Assembly: GCF_023008405.1 (NCBI RefSeq)
Contig: NZ_CP095376.1
Coordinates: 3,434,001 to 3,498,000, forward strand
Source of the DNA: Amycolatopsis sp. FBCC-B4732
Lineage (GTDB): Bacteria > Actinomycetota > Actinomycetes > Mycobacteriales > Pseudonocardiaceae
Reading direction: 5' to 3'
DNA length: 64,000 nucleotides
This document shows positions 1 through 7,815 of this stretch, piece after piece (the first letter of the stretch is position 1; every line of letters starts with the position of its first letter). Both the position numbers and the translations under genes were made by a program. The notes under the pieces are model-generated. The model saw only the letters and a list, made by a program, of their open reading frames with translations. It was not told the origin of the DNA and made no database searches.

Positions 1-462
1 CCCGTTGGGCTGCAGCATGAGGACCCAGATCACCGCCGTGATCGCCTCGGAGAGCACGTACGGCGCGAACACCAGCGCGCGCAGCACCGCGCGCCCGCGC
101 AGCTTGCGGTTCAGCAGCATCGCCAGCCCGATCGACAGCGGCAGCTGCACCACGATCGACAGCCCGGCGATGATCAGGTTGTGCACGATCGCGCCCTGGA
201 ACACCTCGCCGCTGAAGGCGTCGACGTAGTTGTCGAGGCCGATGAAGTCGTCGAGCGGACCGAAGCCGTTCCACTTGAAGAGGCTGTAGAAACCGGCGAT
301 CCCGATCGGCACCAGGACGAAGCCGACGAACACCAGCAGGGCCGGCCCGAGCAGCAGCGCCAGCTCGAGCCGTTTGCCGAGACCGGACCGCTTCGCGCGG
401 CGGCCCGGAGCCGGTGCGGACGGCCGGTTCGCCGTCCGCACCGGCTTCGTCGCCGTGGTCAC
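1..462 (-). CDS. Sugar ABC transporter permease (MalF/UgpA type), 3' end beyond the window
   Basis: Partial: the visible 154 residues are the N-terminal part and the gene runs off the left edge. A basic cytoplasmic tail of about 35 residues leads into a first membrane helix (LALLLGPALLVFVGFVLVP), then the periplasmic loop with NYVDAF typical of carbohydrate-uptake permeases, and at least two more helices. The start is GTG at 462, whose last bases overlap the TGA of the upstream binding-protein gene (GTGA), so the two are translationally coupled. With the receptor gene it should form an importer for an oligosaccharide released by the GH3 enzyme nearby. The substrate is inferred. No ATPase gene is visible. 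Confidence 0.88.
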   Translation of the reverse strand, partial: MTTATKPVRTANRPSAPAPGRRAKRSGLGKRLELALLLGPALLVFVGFVLVPIGIAGFYSLFKWNGFGPLDDFIGLDNYVDAFSGEVFQGAIVHNLIIAGLSIVVQLPLSIGLAMLLNRKLRGRAVLRALVFAPYVLSEAITAVIWVLMLQPNG

Positions 463-1754
463 TTGTTGCCCGCCGCGGCCTGGTTGACGGCGGCCACGAT
501 GCCTTCGGGGGTGCCCTGGCCGGCGAACATGTTCGCCACCGCGTCGTTCAGCGCGGCGCCGACCGCGGTCGGGAACGCCCGGTCGAAGTACATCTGCAGG
601 TACGGCGCCTTCGTGCCGTAGTCGTAGACGGCCTTCAGCGTGTCGGTCTTCAGCGCCTTCGCGGCGACGGTGTTGACGGGCAGGCCGGCTCCCTGAGCGG
701 CGAGCTGCGTCTGCACCGGCTCGCTGCCCAGGTACTGCAGGAAGTCCGCGCACGCCTTCGACGCGCGGGTGGTGCAGGCGAACCCGTCACCGCCGCCGAG
801 CACCGCCGCCGGGTCGCCCTGCCCGCCCGTGACGGCCGGGAACGGGAACCAGCCGACCTTCGAATCCAGCTGCTTGTCGTCGGTCAGCGCCGACATCGTG
901 CCGGGCTCCCAGTCGCCCTGCAGTTCCATCGCGGCCTTGCCGTTGGCGACCAGGCCGGCCGAGCTGCCCGCGCCCTGCTGCGCCGGCGTGCCCGCGAACC
1001 CGGTCTGGAACGGTTGCGTGGCCAGGAAGTTCTTCAGGTCCTGCCCGGCCTTCGTCCAGCACGGGTCTTCGAGCTTGACCGCCTTCACCGACTGCTTGAG
1101 CACGTCGACCGAGCACTCGCGGATCGCGAAGTAGTTGAAGTAGAAGGCGTCCGGCCAGCGGTCCTTACCGCCGACCGAGATCGGCGCGATGTTCTTGGCC
1201 TTCAGCTGCGTGACCGCGGCGTTCAGCTCGTCCATCGTCTTCGGCGGGGTGGTGATCCCCGCCTGCTGGAAGAGGTCCTTGCGGTACCAGAAGCCGACGA
1301 AGTGCTGCTCGAACGGCACCCCGTACTGCTTGCCGTCGACCTGCCAGTTCTCGCCGAACTTGCCGGTGGTCTGGGTGATCCACGGCTTCGTGGCGTCGGT
1401 GATGTCGGCGACCTTGCCCGAGGTGATCTGCGAGGCCAGGTCTCCGGCGCCCCAGGACTGGTAGACGTCCGGCGGCTCCGCCCCCTGCAGCGCGAGCGGG
1501 ACCTTCGTCGGGAAGTCCTCGTTCTGCAGCGGCTGGGCCTTGATCGTGACGTCCGGGTGCGCCTGGTGGTAGTCGGCGACGACCTTCTCCCAGATCGACT
1601 TGATCGGATCGGTGGTGCCGTTGTGCCACCAGGTGAGGGTGACCGGCCCGCTCGGCTGCGCGGGCGCGTCGTTCCCCCCGCTGCACGCCGAAAGGGCGAG
1701 CGGGAGGACGGCTGCCAAGGCCGCGAGAACGGGGATTCTGTGCTTCGCGAACAT
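459..1754 (-). CDS. Extracellular sugar-binding lipoprotein of an ABC importer
   Basis: 431 residues, the usual size for family-1 solute-binding proteins. The N-terminus has a basic start, a hydrophobic stretch and a lipobox (LSAC, Cys near residue 24), so the mature protein is lipid-anchored outside the membrane. The body carries features of carbohydrate receptors: LTWWHNGTTDP after the anchor, YKVPFEQHFVG-type core and a C-terminal helical domain ending AAGNK. The ATG at 1754 has AGGAG about 7 nt upstream. It is the first gene of the minus-strand importer operon and is divergent from a LacI regulator, which fits local carbohydrate control. The ligand cannot be read from sequence; xylo- or gluco-oligosaccharides are inferred from the GH3 and esterase neighbours. 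Confidence 0.9.
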   Translation of the reverse strand: MFAKHRIPVLAALAAVLPLALSACSGGNDAPAQPSGPVTLTWWHNGTTDPIKSIWEKVVADYHQAHPDVTIKAQPLQNEDFPTKVPLALQGAEPPDVYQSWGAGDLASQITSGKVADITDATKPWITQTTGKFGENWQVDGKQYGVPFEQHFVGFWYRKDLFQQAGITTPPKTMDELNAAVTQLKAKNIAPISVGGKDRWPDAFYFNYFAIRECSVDVLKQSVKAVKLEDPCWTKAGQDLKNFLATQPFQTGFAGTPAQQGAGSSAGLVANGKAAMELQGDWEPGTMSALTDDKQLDSKVGWFPFPAVTGGQGDPAAVLGGGDGFACTTRASKACADFLQYLGSEPVQTQLAAQGAGLPVNTVAAKALKTDTLKAVYDYGTKAPYLQMYFDRAFPTAVGAALNDAVANMFAGQGTPEGIVAAVNQAAAGNK

Positions 1755-1850
1755 CGTGGGTCCACTCCTGACGACTTCGGCCGAGTTGGACGGGGCGCGA
1801 CTGCGCCCGGGTTGGCGAAGAGTTTGCTCCGGGGCAAATCGGATGTCAAT

Positions 1851-1864
1851 CGTTGTCGATAACG
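1851..1864. promoter_or_regulatory. Candidate LacI-family operator
   Basis: The 14-mer cgttgtcgataacg is a near-perfect palindrome (12 of 14 positions) with a central TCGA. This is the shape of LacI/GalR-family operators with a central CG. It lies in the 133-bp interval between the divergent importer operon and the LacI gene, 24 bp ahead of the LacI start, where one bound repressor could control both directions. Assignment to the adjacent regulator is inference. Confidence 0.6.
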
Positions 1865-1887
1865 TTTTACATGGCTAGTCTGAGCCG

Positions 1888-2910
1888 ATGCAGCCCAGTT
1901 CCAGGGTGACCATCCGTGACGTCGCAGCCCGCGCCGGCGTCTCGGTGGCCACGGTTTCCAAAGTCATCAACGAGCGCTACGGCGTCTCCGCCGCGACGCT
2001 CGCGCGTGTCCGAGCGGTGATCGACGAGCTGGGCTACGAGGCGAGCCTCGTGGCGCAGAGCCTGAGAAACCACCGGACGAACGTCATCGGCATCCTGGTC
2101 GCCGACCTCGAACCGTTCTCGACCGAGCTGCTCAAGGGAGCCGCGGACGCCATCCGCGGCAGCGGTTTCGAGCTCGTCGTCTACTCCGCGGGCGGGCGCA
2201 CCGGCGACCCGGCCGGCTGGGAGAAGCGCTACCTCTCCCGCCTGTCCGGCACCCTCGTCGACGGCGCCGTGCTGGTCACGCCCGCCGTTTCGCTGGAAGC
2301 CGTGCCCGGCACGCCGGTCGTCGCGGTCGACCCGCACACCGGCCCGTCGCACCTGCCGACCATCGACTCCGACAACCTCCGCGGCGCGCAGCTCGCCACC
2401 GAGCACCTCCTGGAACTCGGGCACCGCCGGATCGCGTTCCTCTCCGGCCGCCCCGACCTCGAATCGGCGACGCTGCGCAAGGCAGGCTACCTGCGGGCGC
2501 TGGAAGCCGCGGGCGTGCCGGCCGACGAGAACCTGGTCCGGATCGGCGCCTACGACCCGGAGGTCTCCGCGGCCTCCGCGCACGACCTGCTGACCGGGCC
2601 GGACCGGCCGACCGCGGTGTTCGCCGCGAACGACATCTCGGCCATCGCGACCGTCGGCGCGGCCCGCGAGCTGGGGCTTTCGGTGCCCGACGACCTTTCC
2701 GTCGTGGGCTTCGACAACGTCCCCGAGTCCGCGCTCTGCACCCCGCCACTGACCACTGTCGACCAGCCGATCCGCGAGATGGGCCACCGGGCGATCAGCA
2801 TGCTCATCGCGCTGATCAACGGCGACGCGGTCGAGCGCACCCACGTCACCCTCGACACCGGCCTCGTGGTGCGGCACTCGACCCGGGCCCTCTCCCCATC
2901 TCTCCCGTGA
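1888..2910 (+). CDS. LacI-family transcriptional regulator
   Basis: 340 residues, normal for the family. The N-terminal helix-turn-helix (about residues 7-55) contains TIRDVAARAGVSVATVSKVIN and the hinge helix; the rest is a periplasmic-binding-protein-like effector domain with IGILVADLE, FLSGRPD and VVGFDN motifs. The start ATG at 1888 is followed directly by the DNA-binding domain, so the start is secure. It is divergent from the sugar importer and upstream of the GH3 and esterase genes, and it likely represses both units in the absence of an oligosaccharide inducer. The regulon is inferred from position and the palindrome at 1851. Confidence 0.93.
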   Translation: MQPSSRVTIRDVAARAGVSVATVSKVINERYGVSAATLARVRAVIDELGYEASLVAQSLRNHRTNVIGILVADLEPFSTELLKGAADAIRGSGFELVVYSAGGRTGDPAGWEKRYLSRLSGTLVDGAVLVTPAVSLEAVPGTPVVAVDPHTGPSHLPTIDSDNLRGAQLATEHLLELGHRRIAFLSGRPDLESATLRKAGYLRALEAAGVPADENLVRIGAYDPEVSAASAHDLLTGPDRPTAVFAANDISAIATVGAARELGLSVPDDLSVVGFDNVPESALCTPPLTTVDQPIREMGHRAISMLIALINGDAVERTHVTLDTGLVVRHSTRALSPSLP

Positions 2911-2913
2911 CAT

Positions 2914-2959
2914 CCGGGGTTTCGCCCCGGGCCGGGGGCTCCGCCACCCGGAACCCCCG
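2914..2959. repeat. Two tandem GC-rich stem-loops between the LacI and GH3 genes
   Basis: Stem 1 pairs ccgggg (2914-2919) with ccccgg (2925-2930) around tttcg. Stem 2 pairs cggggg (2933-2938) with cccccg (2954-2959). No T-run follows. They may attenuate or stabilise mRNA between the regulator and the glycosidase. Their presence is one reason for preferring the downstream TTG as the GH3 start over a GTG that overlaps the LacI stop. Confidence 0.5.
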
Positions 2960-2987
2960 ACAGATCTCTCATGAAGGGCGGAAAGCC

Positions 2988-5285
2988 TTGACCACGCAGC
3001 CCACCACGGCGCCGGAGCCGTGGCGCGACGCCACAGCCGACCCGGGCGAGCGCGTCCGCGCGCTGATGGCCCGCATGAGCCTCCGCGAAAAGCTCGCCCA
3101 GCTCTACGGCGTGTGGGTCGGCATCGACTCCGGTGGCGAGATGGCCCCGCACCAGCACGACTTCGTCGACCCGTCGGTCGACTTCGACGACCTGGTCCGC
3201 CACGGCATCGGGCAGCTGACCCGGGTGTTCGGCACCCGCCCGGTCGACCCGGTGATCGGCGCGCACAGCCTGGCGCGCACCCAGCGGCAGATCGCGGCCG
3301 GCAGCCGGTTCGGGATCCCCGCCGTGGTGCACGAGGAATGCCTGACCGGGCTGGCCGCGTGGCAGGCCACGATCTACCCGGCCCCGCTGTCGTGGGGTGC
3401 GACGTTCGACCCGGACCTCGTGCGGCGGATGGCGGCGCGGATCGGCGCGACGATGCGCGGGCTCGGCGTGCACCAGGGGCTCGCGCCGGTTCTCGACGTC
3501 GCCCGGGACCTGCGCTGGGGCCGCGTCGAAGAGACCATCGGCGAAGACCCGTATCTGGTCGGCACGATCGGCAGCGCGTACGTCGCCGGCCTCGAGTCGG
3601 CCGGCATCGTCGCGACGCTGAAGCACTTCGTCGGCTACTCCGCCTCGCGGGCCGGGCGTAACCTGGCGCCCGTTTCCGCCGGGCCGCGCGAAATCGCGGA
3701 CGTCCTGCTCCCGCCGTTCGAGCTGGCGCTGCGGGCGGGCGCGCGGTCGGTGATGAACGCCTACACCGACACCGACGGCCTCCCGGCCGCCGCCGACGCG
3801 GAGCTGCTGACCGGGCTCCTGCGCGACACCTACGGTTTCGACGGCACGGTCGTCGCCGACTACTTCTCCGTGGCGTTCCTGCACCGGCTGCACGGCGTCG
3901 CGGCCGACCGCGGCGACGCGGCCGGGCAGGCGCTGGCCGCCGGGATCGACGTGGAACTGCCGACCATGGACTGCTACGGCGAGCCGCTGCTCGCCGCGGT
4001 GGAAGGGGGCGCGGTCGACGCCGCCGTCGTCGACCGCGCCCTCGAACGCGTGCTGCGGCAGAAGTGCGAGCTGGGCCTGCTCGACGCGGACTGGGCGCCC
4101 GAGTTCCCGGAGGAGATCGACCTCGACGACGCCGGCTCGCGCGCGATGGCGCGCGAGGTGGCCGAGAAGTCGATCGTGCTGCTGCACAACGACGGGACGC
4201 TGCCACTGGCCCCCGGCGCGAAGCTCGCCGTCGTCGGGCCGCGCGCGGACGCGGCGGGCGCGATGCTCGGCTGCTACTCGTTCCCGCTGCACGTCGGCGT
4301 GCACCACCCCGACGTCCCGTTCGGTGTCTCGGTGCCGACGGTGGTGGAAGCGCTGCGCTCCGCCCACGACGTCACCTACGCCCTCGGCTGCCCGGTCACC
4401 GGCGGGGACGACGAAGGGATCGCGGAAGCCGTGTCGGCGTGCGCGGACGCGGCGGTGTGCGTGGCCGTGCTGGGCGACCGGGCCGGGCTGTTCGGCGGCG
4501 GCACGTCCGGCGAAGGCTGCGACGCGCCCGATCTGCGGCTGCCCGGCCGGCAGGAAGAACTGCTGGACGCGTTGCTGGACACGGGCAAGCCGGTGGTCCT
4601 GGTGCTGCTTTCGGGCCGGCCGTACGAGCTTTCGCGTCAGCTGCCGCGGCTGGCCGCGGTGGTGTGCGGGTTCTACCCCGGCGAAGAAGGCGCGCCCGCG
4701 CTGGCGGACGTCCTCGGTGGACGGATCGACCCGGCCGGCCGGCTGCCGGTGAGCTTCCCGGCGGCCGGCGCGAGCCAGCCGTCGACCTACCTGGCGGCGC
4801 CGCTCGGCCGGCGCAGCGAGGTGAGCACGGTCGACCCCACTCCCCTGTTCCCCTTCGGCCACGGGCTTTCCTACGCCCCGGCGACCTGGGTGGACGTCAG
4901 TGCGACGGGCTCGCTCTGGCCGACCGACGGCGTCTGCCGGGTCCGGGTGACGCTGCGCAACGACCACGACCGCGAGACCTCCGAAGTCGTCCAGGTGTAC
5001 CTGCACGACCCGGTCGCCGAGGTCGCGCGACCCGAGCGGCAGCTGATCGCGGCGCGCCGGGTCACCGTGGCCCCGGGCGCGAGCGTGGTGCTGGACATCG
5101 GGCTGCACGCGGACCTGACCTCCTACACCGGGCGCGCCGGGCGCCGCCAGGTCGACCCCGGTGACGTCGAGCTGCGCGTGGGTACGTCGAGCGAGCAGAT
5201 CGTCGCGACCCTGCACTGCACGCTGACCGGGCCGCGCCGGCACGTCGGCTTCGACCGGGTCCTGACCCCGGAGTTCTCGTTGTGA
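2988..5285 (+). CDS. Glycoside hydrolase family 3 beta-glycosidase (beta-xylosidase/beta-glucosidase type)
   Basis: 765 residues from TTG 2988, which has an AAGGGCGG-like site upstream; a GTG at 2907 is open but would translate a stem-loop spacer. The order is the GH3 TIM barrel, the alpha/beta sandwich and a C-terminal fibronectin-III-like domain. Visible motifs are GRVEETIGEDPYL, LKHFVGYSASRAGRN and VVADYFSV, with Asp 291 the expected catalytic nucleophile. The KHF...GRN block is typical of xylosidase-like members. No signal peptide, so it is probably cytoplasmic and acts on oligosaccharides imported by the divergent ABC system. It is followed by a GTGA-overlapping secreted esterase. Exact sugar specificity is not determined. 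Confidence 0.92.
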   Translation: MTTQPTTAPEPWRDATADPGERVRALMARMSLREKLAQLYGVWVGIDSGGEMAPHQHDFVDPSVDFDDLVRHGIGQLTRVFGTRPVDPVIGAHSLARTQRQIAAGSRFGIPAVVHEECLTGLAAWQATIYPAPLSWGATFDPDLVRRMAARIGATMRGLGVHQGLAPVLDVARDLRWGRVEETIGEDPYLVGTIGSAYVAGLESAGIVATLKHFVGYSASRAGRNLAPVSAGPREIADVLLPPFELALRAGARSVMNAYTDTDGLPAAADAELLTGLLRDTYGFDGTVVADYFSVAFLHRLHGVAADRGDAAGQALAAGIDVELPTMDCYGEPLLAAVEGGAVDAAVVDRALERVLRQKCELGLLDADWAPEFPEEIDLDDAGSRAMAREVAEKSIVLLHNDGTLPLAPGAKLAVVGPRADAAGAMLGCYSFPLHVGVHHPDVPFGVSVPTVVEALRSAHDVTYALGCPVTGGDDEGIAEAVSACADAAVCVAVLGDRAGLFGGGTSGEGCDAPDLRLPGRQEELLDALLDTGKPVVLVLLSGRPYELSRQLPRLAAVVCGFYPGEEGAPALADVLGGRIDPAGRLPVSFPAAGASQPSTYLAAPLGRRSEVSTVDPTPLFPFGHGLSYAPATWVDVSATGSLWPTDGVCRVRVTLRNDHDRETSEVVQVYLHDPVAEVARPERQLIAARRVTVAPGASVVLDIGLHADLTSYTGRAGRRQVDPGDVELRVGTSSEQIVATLHCTLTGPRRHVGFDRVLTPEFSL

Positions 5286-6505
5286 GACGCACTTCGCTGA
5301 TCGCCGTGCTGGCGCTGCTGACCGCGTTGTTCGTCGGCGCCTCGGGCCGCCCGCCGTCGTCGCACTGGGTGGCGACGTGGACGTCGATGCCGCAGCTGAC
5401 CGAGCCGGGCAACCTGCCGCCGGCGCCCTACACCGGCACGGACCGGGTGCTGGACAACGCTTCCCTGCGGCAGACGGCGCACGTCACGGCCGGCGGGCCC
5501 CGCATCCGCCTGCGGTTCTCGAACGCCTTCGGCGGCGCGCCCCTGCCGCTCACGGCGGTCACGGTGGCGCGGCCGGTCGCGGGGGCCGCCGGGGGCTCGG
5601 CGGTCGTCTCGGGCAGCGCGGTACCGGTGACGTTCCACGGCAAGGCGGGCACGGTGGTTCCGGTGGGCGCGCAGGTGGTCTCCGATCCGCTGCCCTTCCC
5701 GGTGCGGCCCTTCGAGAACGTCGCCGTGACGACCTACCTGGCGCACGGGCAGGCGTCCCTGTCGGTCACTTCGCACCCGGGCTCGCGGACGACGTCGTAC
5801 CTGGTGCCCGGTGACCAGGTGGCCGCGCCGGAGCTGCCCGGCGCGACCCCGGTGGACCACTGGTACTTCCTCAGCGGCGTCGAAGTGCTGTCCCCGGCCT
5901 CGGCGGTGGCGGTGATCGGCGACTCGCTGTCCGACGGCCGCGGCTCGACGACGAACGGCAACGACCGCTGGCCGGACGTCCTCGCCTCGCGGGTCCCATC
6001 AGCCGTGCTGAACCAGGCCGCGGGCGGCAACCGCGTGCTGCAGGACGGCCTCGGCCCGAACGTGCTGGCGCGCCTGGACCGCGACCTGCTCGCCCAGAGC
6101 GGCGTGTCGCGGGCGATCGTGTTCGAAGGCGTCAACGACCTCGGCACGGCCACCCCGGCCGCCGCCGCGGACGTGGCCGCGCAGCTGATCGACGCCTACG
6201 ACCAGATCCTGGTCCGCGCCCACGCGGCCGGCATCGAGGTGTACGGCGCGACGCTGACCCCGTTCGGCGGCAACACCGGCTACGACGCACCGGAGCGCGA
6301 AGCGGCGCGTCAGCAGGTGAACGCGTGGATCCGCGACCCCGGCCACTTCGACGCGGTCCTCGACTTCGACCGCGTGGCCCGCGACCCGGCGGCCCCGGCG
6401 CGCCTGCTGCCGGCCTACGACGTCGGCGACCACCTGCACCTCAATCCCGCCGGATATCGCGCATTGGGTTCGAGCGTTCCCGCGCGCCTATTCCGAACGG
6501 ACTGA
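5282..6505 (+). CDS. Secreted SGNH/GDSL-family esterase
   Basis: 407 residues. GTG 5282 overlaps the GH3 stop (GTGA), so it is coupled to it. An N-terminal hydrophobic signal sequence (residues 1-22) suggests export. The SGNH blocks are present: VIGDSLSDG with Ser 215, a Gly in AAGGNRVL, Asn in EGVNDLG, and GDHLHLNP with Asp 383 and His 386. The layout, with a beta-rich region before the GDSL block, matches actinobacterial SGNH esterases of about 400 residues. With a GH3 glycosidase in the same unit, deacetylation of a plant polysaccharide such as xylan is a reasonable inference. A lipase role cannot be excluded. Confidence 0.9.
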   Translation: MRRTSLIAVLALLTALFVGASGRPPSSHWVATWTSMPQLTEPGNLPPAPYTGTDRVLDNASLRQTAHVTAGGPRIRLRFSNAFGGAPLPLTAVTVARPVAGAAGGSAVVSGSAVPVTFHGKAGTVVPVGAQVVSDPLPFPVRPFENVAVTTYLAHGQASLSVTSHPGSRTTSYLVPGDQVAAPELPGATPVDHWYFLSGVEVLSPASAVAVIGDSLSDGRGSTTNGNDRWPDVLASRVPSAVLNQAAGGNRVLQDGLGPNVLARLDRDLLAQSGVSRAIVFEGVNDLGTATPAAAADVAAQLIDAYDQILVRAHAAGIEVYGATLTPFGGNTGYDAPEREAARQQVNAWIRDPGHFDAVLDFDRVARDPAAPARLLPAYDVGDHLHLNPAGYRALGSSVPARLFRTD

Positions 6506-6655
6506 AAGAAATGCCGGCCGGGCGGAAAGTGGACAATTCCTGGACGTCATTTTCCGCGAGTCATCACGGATCGCCGACCCGGACCTGACGGACGGTGATC
6601 ACCCCGGCGGGCGCCGGATATCCGTTGGGACACAAGCGAGTCTCGAAGGTGGGGG

Positions 6656-6689
6656 CCTGTGCCGCGCGTCACAGGCTTCACCCTATAGT
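6656..6689 (+). promoter_or_regulatory. Candidate promoter and operator ahead of the Asp23/Gls24 gene
   Basis: A TATAGT -10-like hexamer sits at 6684-6689, about 55 bp before the start codon. Just upstream an inverted repeat pairs cctgtg (6656-6661) with cacagg (6670-6675), overlapping where a -35 element would lie. The -35 itself is not obvious. The rest of 6506-6743 shows no gene. Confidence 0.4.
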
Positions 6690-6743
6690 GGCGCCCGTCT
6701 GTTCGTCCCCACAGTGAGCCGTCGCTCCCCGGGAAGGGAACCC

Positions 6744-7598
6744 ATGTCCGACGTCATCAACAGCATCTTCGGCCGCCCCAAGAACGAAAACCCCAGCTCC
6801 GGCGGGTACGCCTACGGCACCCCCGAGCCCGAACCCGCGGTCGCCGAGGCCCCGGCCGACGGCGCCGAGGACACGGATTCCGCACCCGAGACCGAAGCCG
6901 CCGCGGAAACGGCCGAGGTCGAGACCACCGAGACCGCCGAAGACGACACGGCCGCGACGGACTTCGAAGAGGACAGCGCCGGAGACGACGACACGGCCGC
7001 CGTTGCCGAGGACGACACCGACGCCGACGCCACCGAGGACGACACGGCGGCGGACACCGCCGTCACCGACGACGACACCGAGCCGGCGGCCGAGACGGAA
7101 GCGACCGAGGAGCCGGTCGCCGAAGCCGAGACCGTCGCCGAAGAAGAGCCGGCCACCGAGCCGATCGCCGAGCCCGTCGCCGAGACCGAGCCCGTCGTCG
7201 AAGCCGAGCCGGTCGCGGAGGTGGAACCGGCCGCCGCGGCGGTCATCGCCGAAGCCGAGACCGTGGTCGCCGAAGCGGCCCCGGCCGAGGTCCGGCCCGC
7301 CGCCGGCACCCGCGGCAGCACCACGGTCGCCGACGGCGTGGTCGCGAAGATCGTCACCCGGGTCACCGCCAAGGCCGAAGGCGTGCACAGCGTCGACGAA
7401 GACGGCATCAAGATCGAGCTCGCCGACGAGGTCGCCTGGATCACCATCCCGCTGGTGATCGCCTTCGGCCACGCGGTCAAGGCGCTCGGCGAGCAGATCC
7501 GGGTCTCCGTGATCGACGCCGTCGAGCAGTACCTGGGCCTCGACGTCGAGGTCGTGGACGTCCACGTCACCGACATCCACTTCCCGGAAGCGGACTGA
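6744..7598 (+). CDS. Asp23/Gls24-family envelope stress protein with a long acidic N-terminal region
   Basis: 284 residues from ATG 6744, which has a GGGAAGGGAA ribosome site; an upstream in-frame GTG at 6714 would add a basic leader with no support. Residues about 20-185 are low-complexity and rich in Glu, Ala, Asp and Thr, with repeated ET/EP and DDT runs. The C-terminal 100 residues form an Asp23 (DUF322) domain: GSTTVADGVVAKIVTRVTAK, IKIELADEVAWITIPLVI and a final VDVHVTDIHF strand. Asp23 proteins of Gram-positive bacteria act at the membrane in envelope stress. The acidic region is probably disordered. The gene is monocistronic, ending in a strong palindrome. Confidence 0.85.
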   Translation: MSDVINSIFGRPKNENPSSGGYAYGTPEPEPAVAEAPADGAEDTDSAPETEAAAETAEVETTETAEDDTAATDFEEDSAGDDDTAAVAEDDTDADATEDDTAADTAVTDDDTEPAAETEATEEPVAEAETVAEEEPATEPIAEPVAETEPVVEAEPVAEVEPAAAAVIAEAETVVAEAAPAEVRPAAGTRGSTTVADGVVAKIVTRVTAKAEGVHSVDEDGIKIELADEVAWITIPLVIAFGHAVKALGEQIRVSVIDAVEQYLGLDVEVVDVHVTDIHFPEAD

Positions 7599-7602
7599 CC
7601 GC

Positions 7603-7632
7603 GGGCGCCCGGTCCCGCGGGACCGGGCGCCC
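7603..7632. terminator. Perfect 30-bp palindrome, probable transcription terminator
   Basis: The 30 bases from 7603 equal their own reverse complement: gggcgcccggtccc pairs with its mirror around a short centre. It starts 4 bp after the Asp23-gene stop. No T-run follows, as is common for high-GC actinobacterial terminators. The remainder of 7633-7815 holds no gene. Confidence 0.7.
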
Positions 7633-7815
7633 TCTCGGGACGCTCTCCGTCGTACCGCGAGCACCCGCGCCACTCCTTCGAGTGGTGCGGCGATTCCCCC
7701 GTGGGTAAAGAATTCCCGGCCCGCCGCCGTCGTCGAGCCGGGTGCGGGCCGCGCTGCTAAAGTTCCGCGCTCTGGTCCGGACCACGCCGGCCCGATCTCC
7801 GGAAAAAGGCGACAC

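Noticed and set aside
2907..2987. GTG overlapping the LacI stop as the GH3 start
   Set aside because: It would translate the stem-loop spacer into a non-conserved leader; TTG 2988 has a ribosome-like site. Kept as the alternative.
7599..7815. A small gene between the Asp23 and acyltransferase genes
   Set aside because: Apart from the 30-bp palindrome no frame has a start signal or conserved look.
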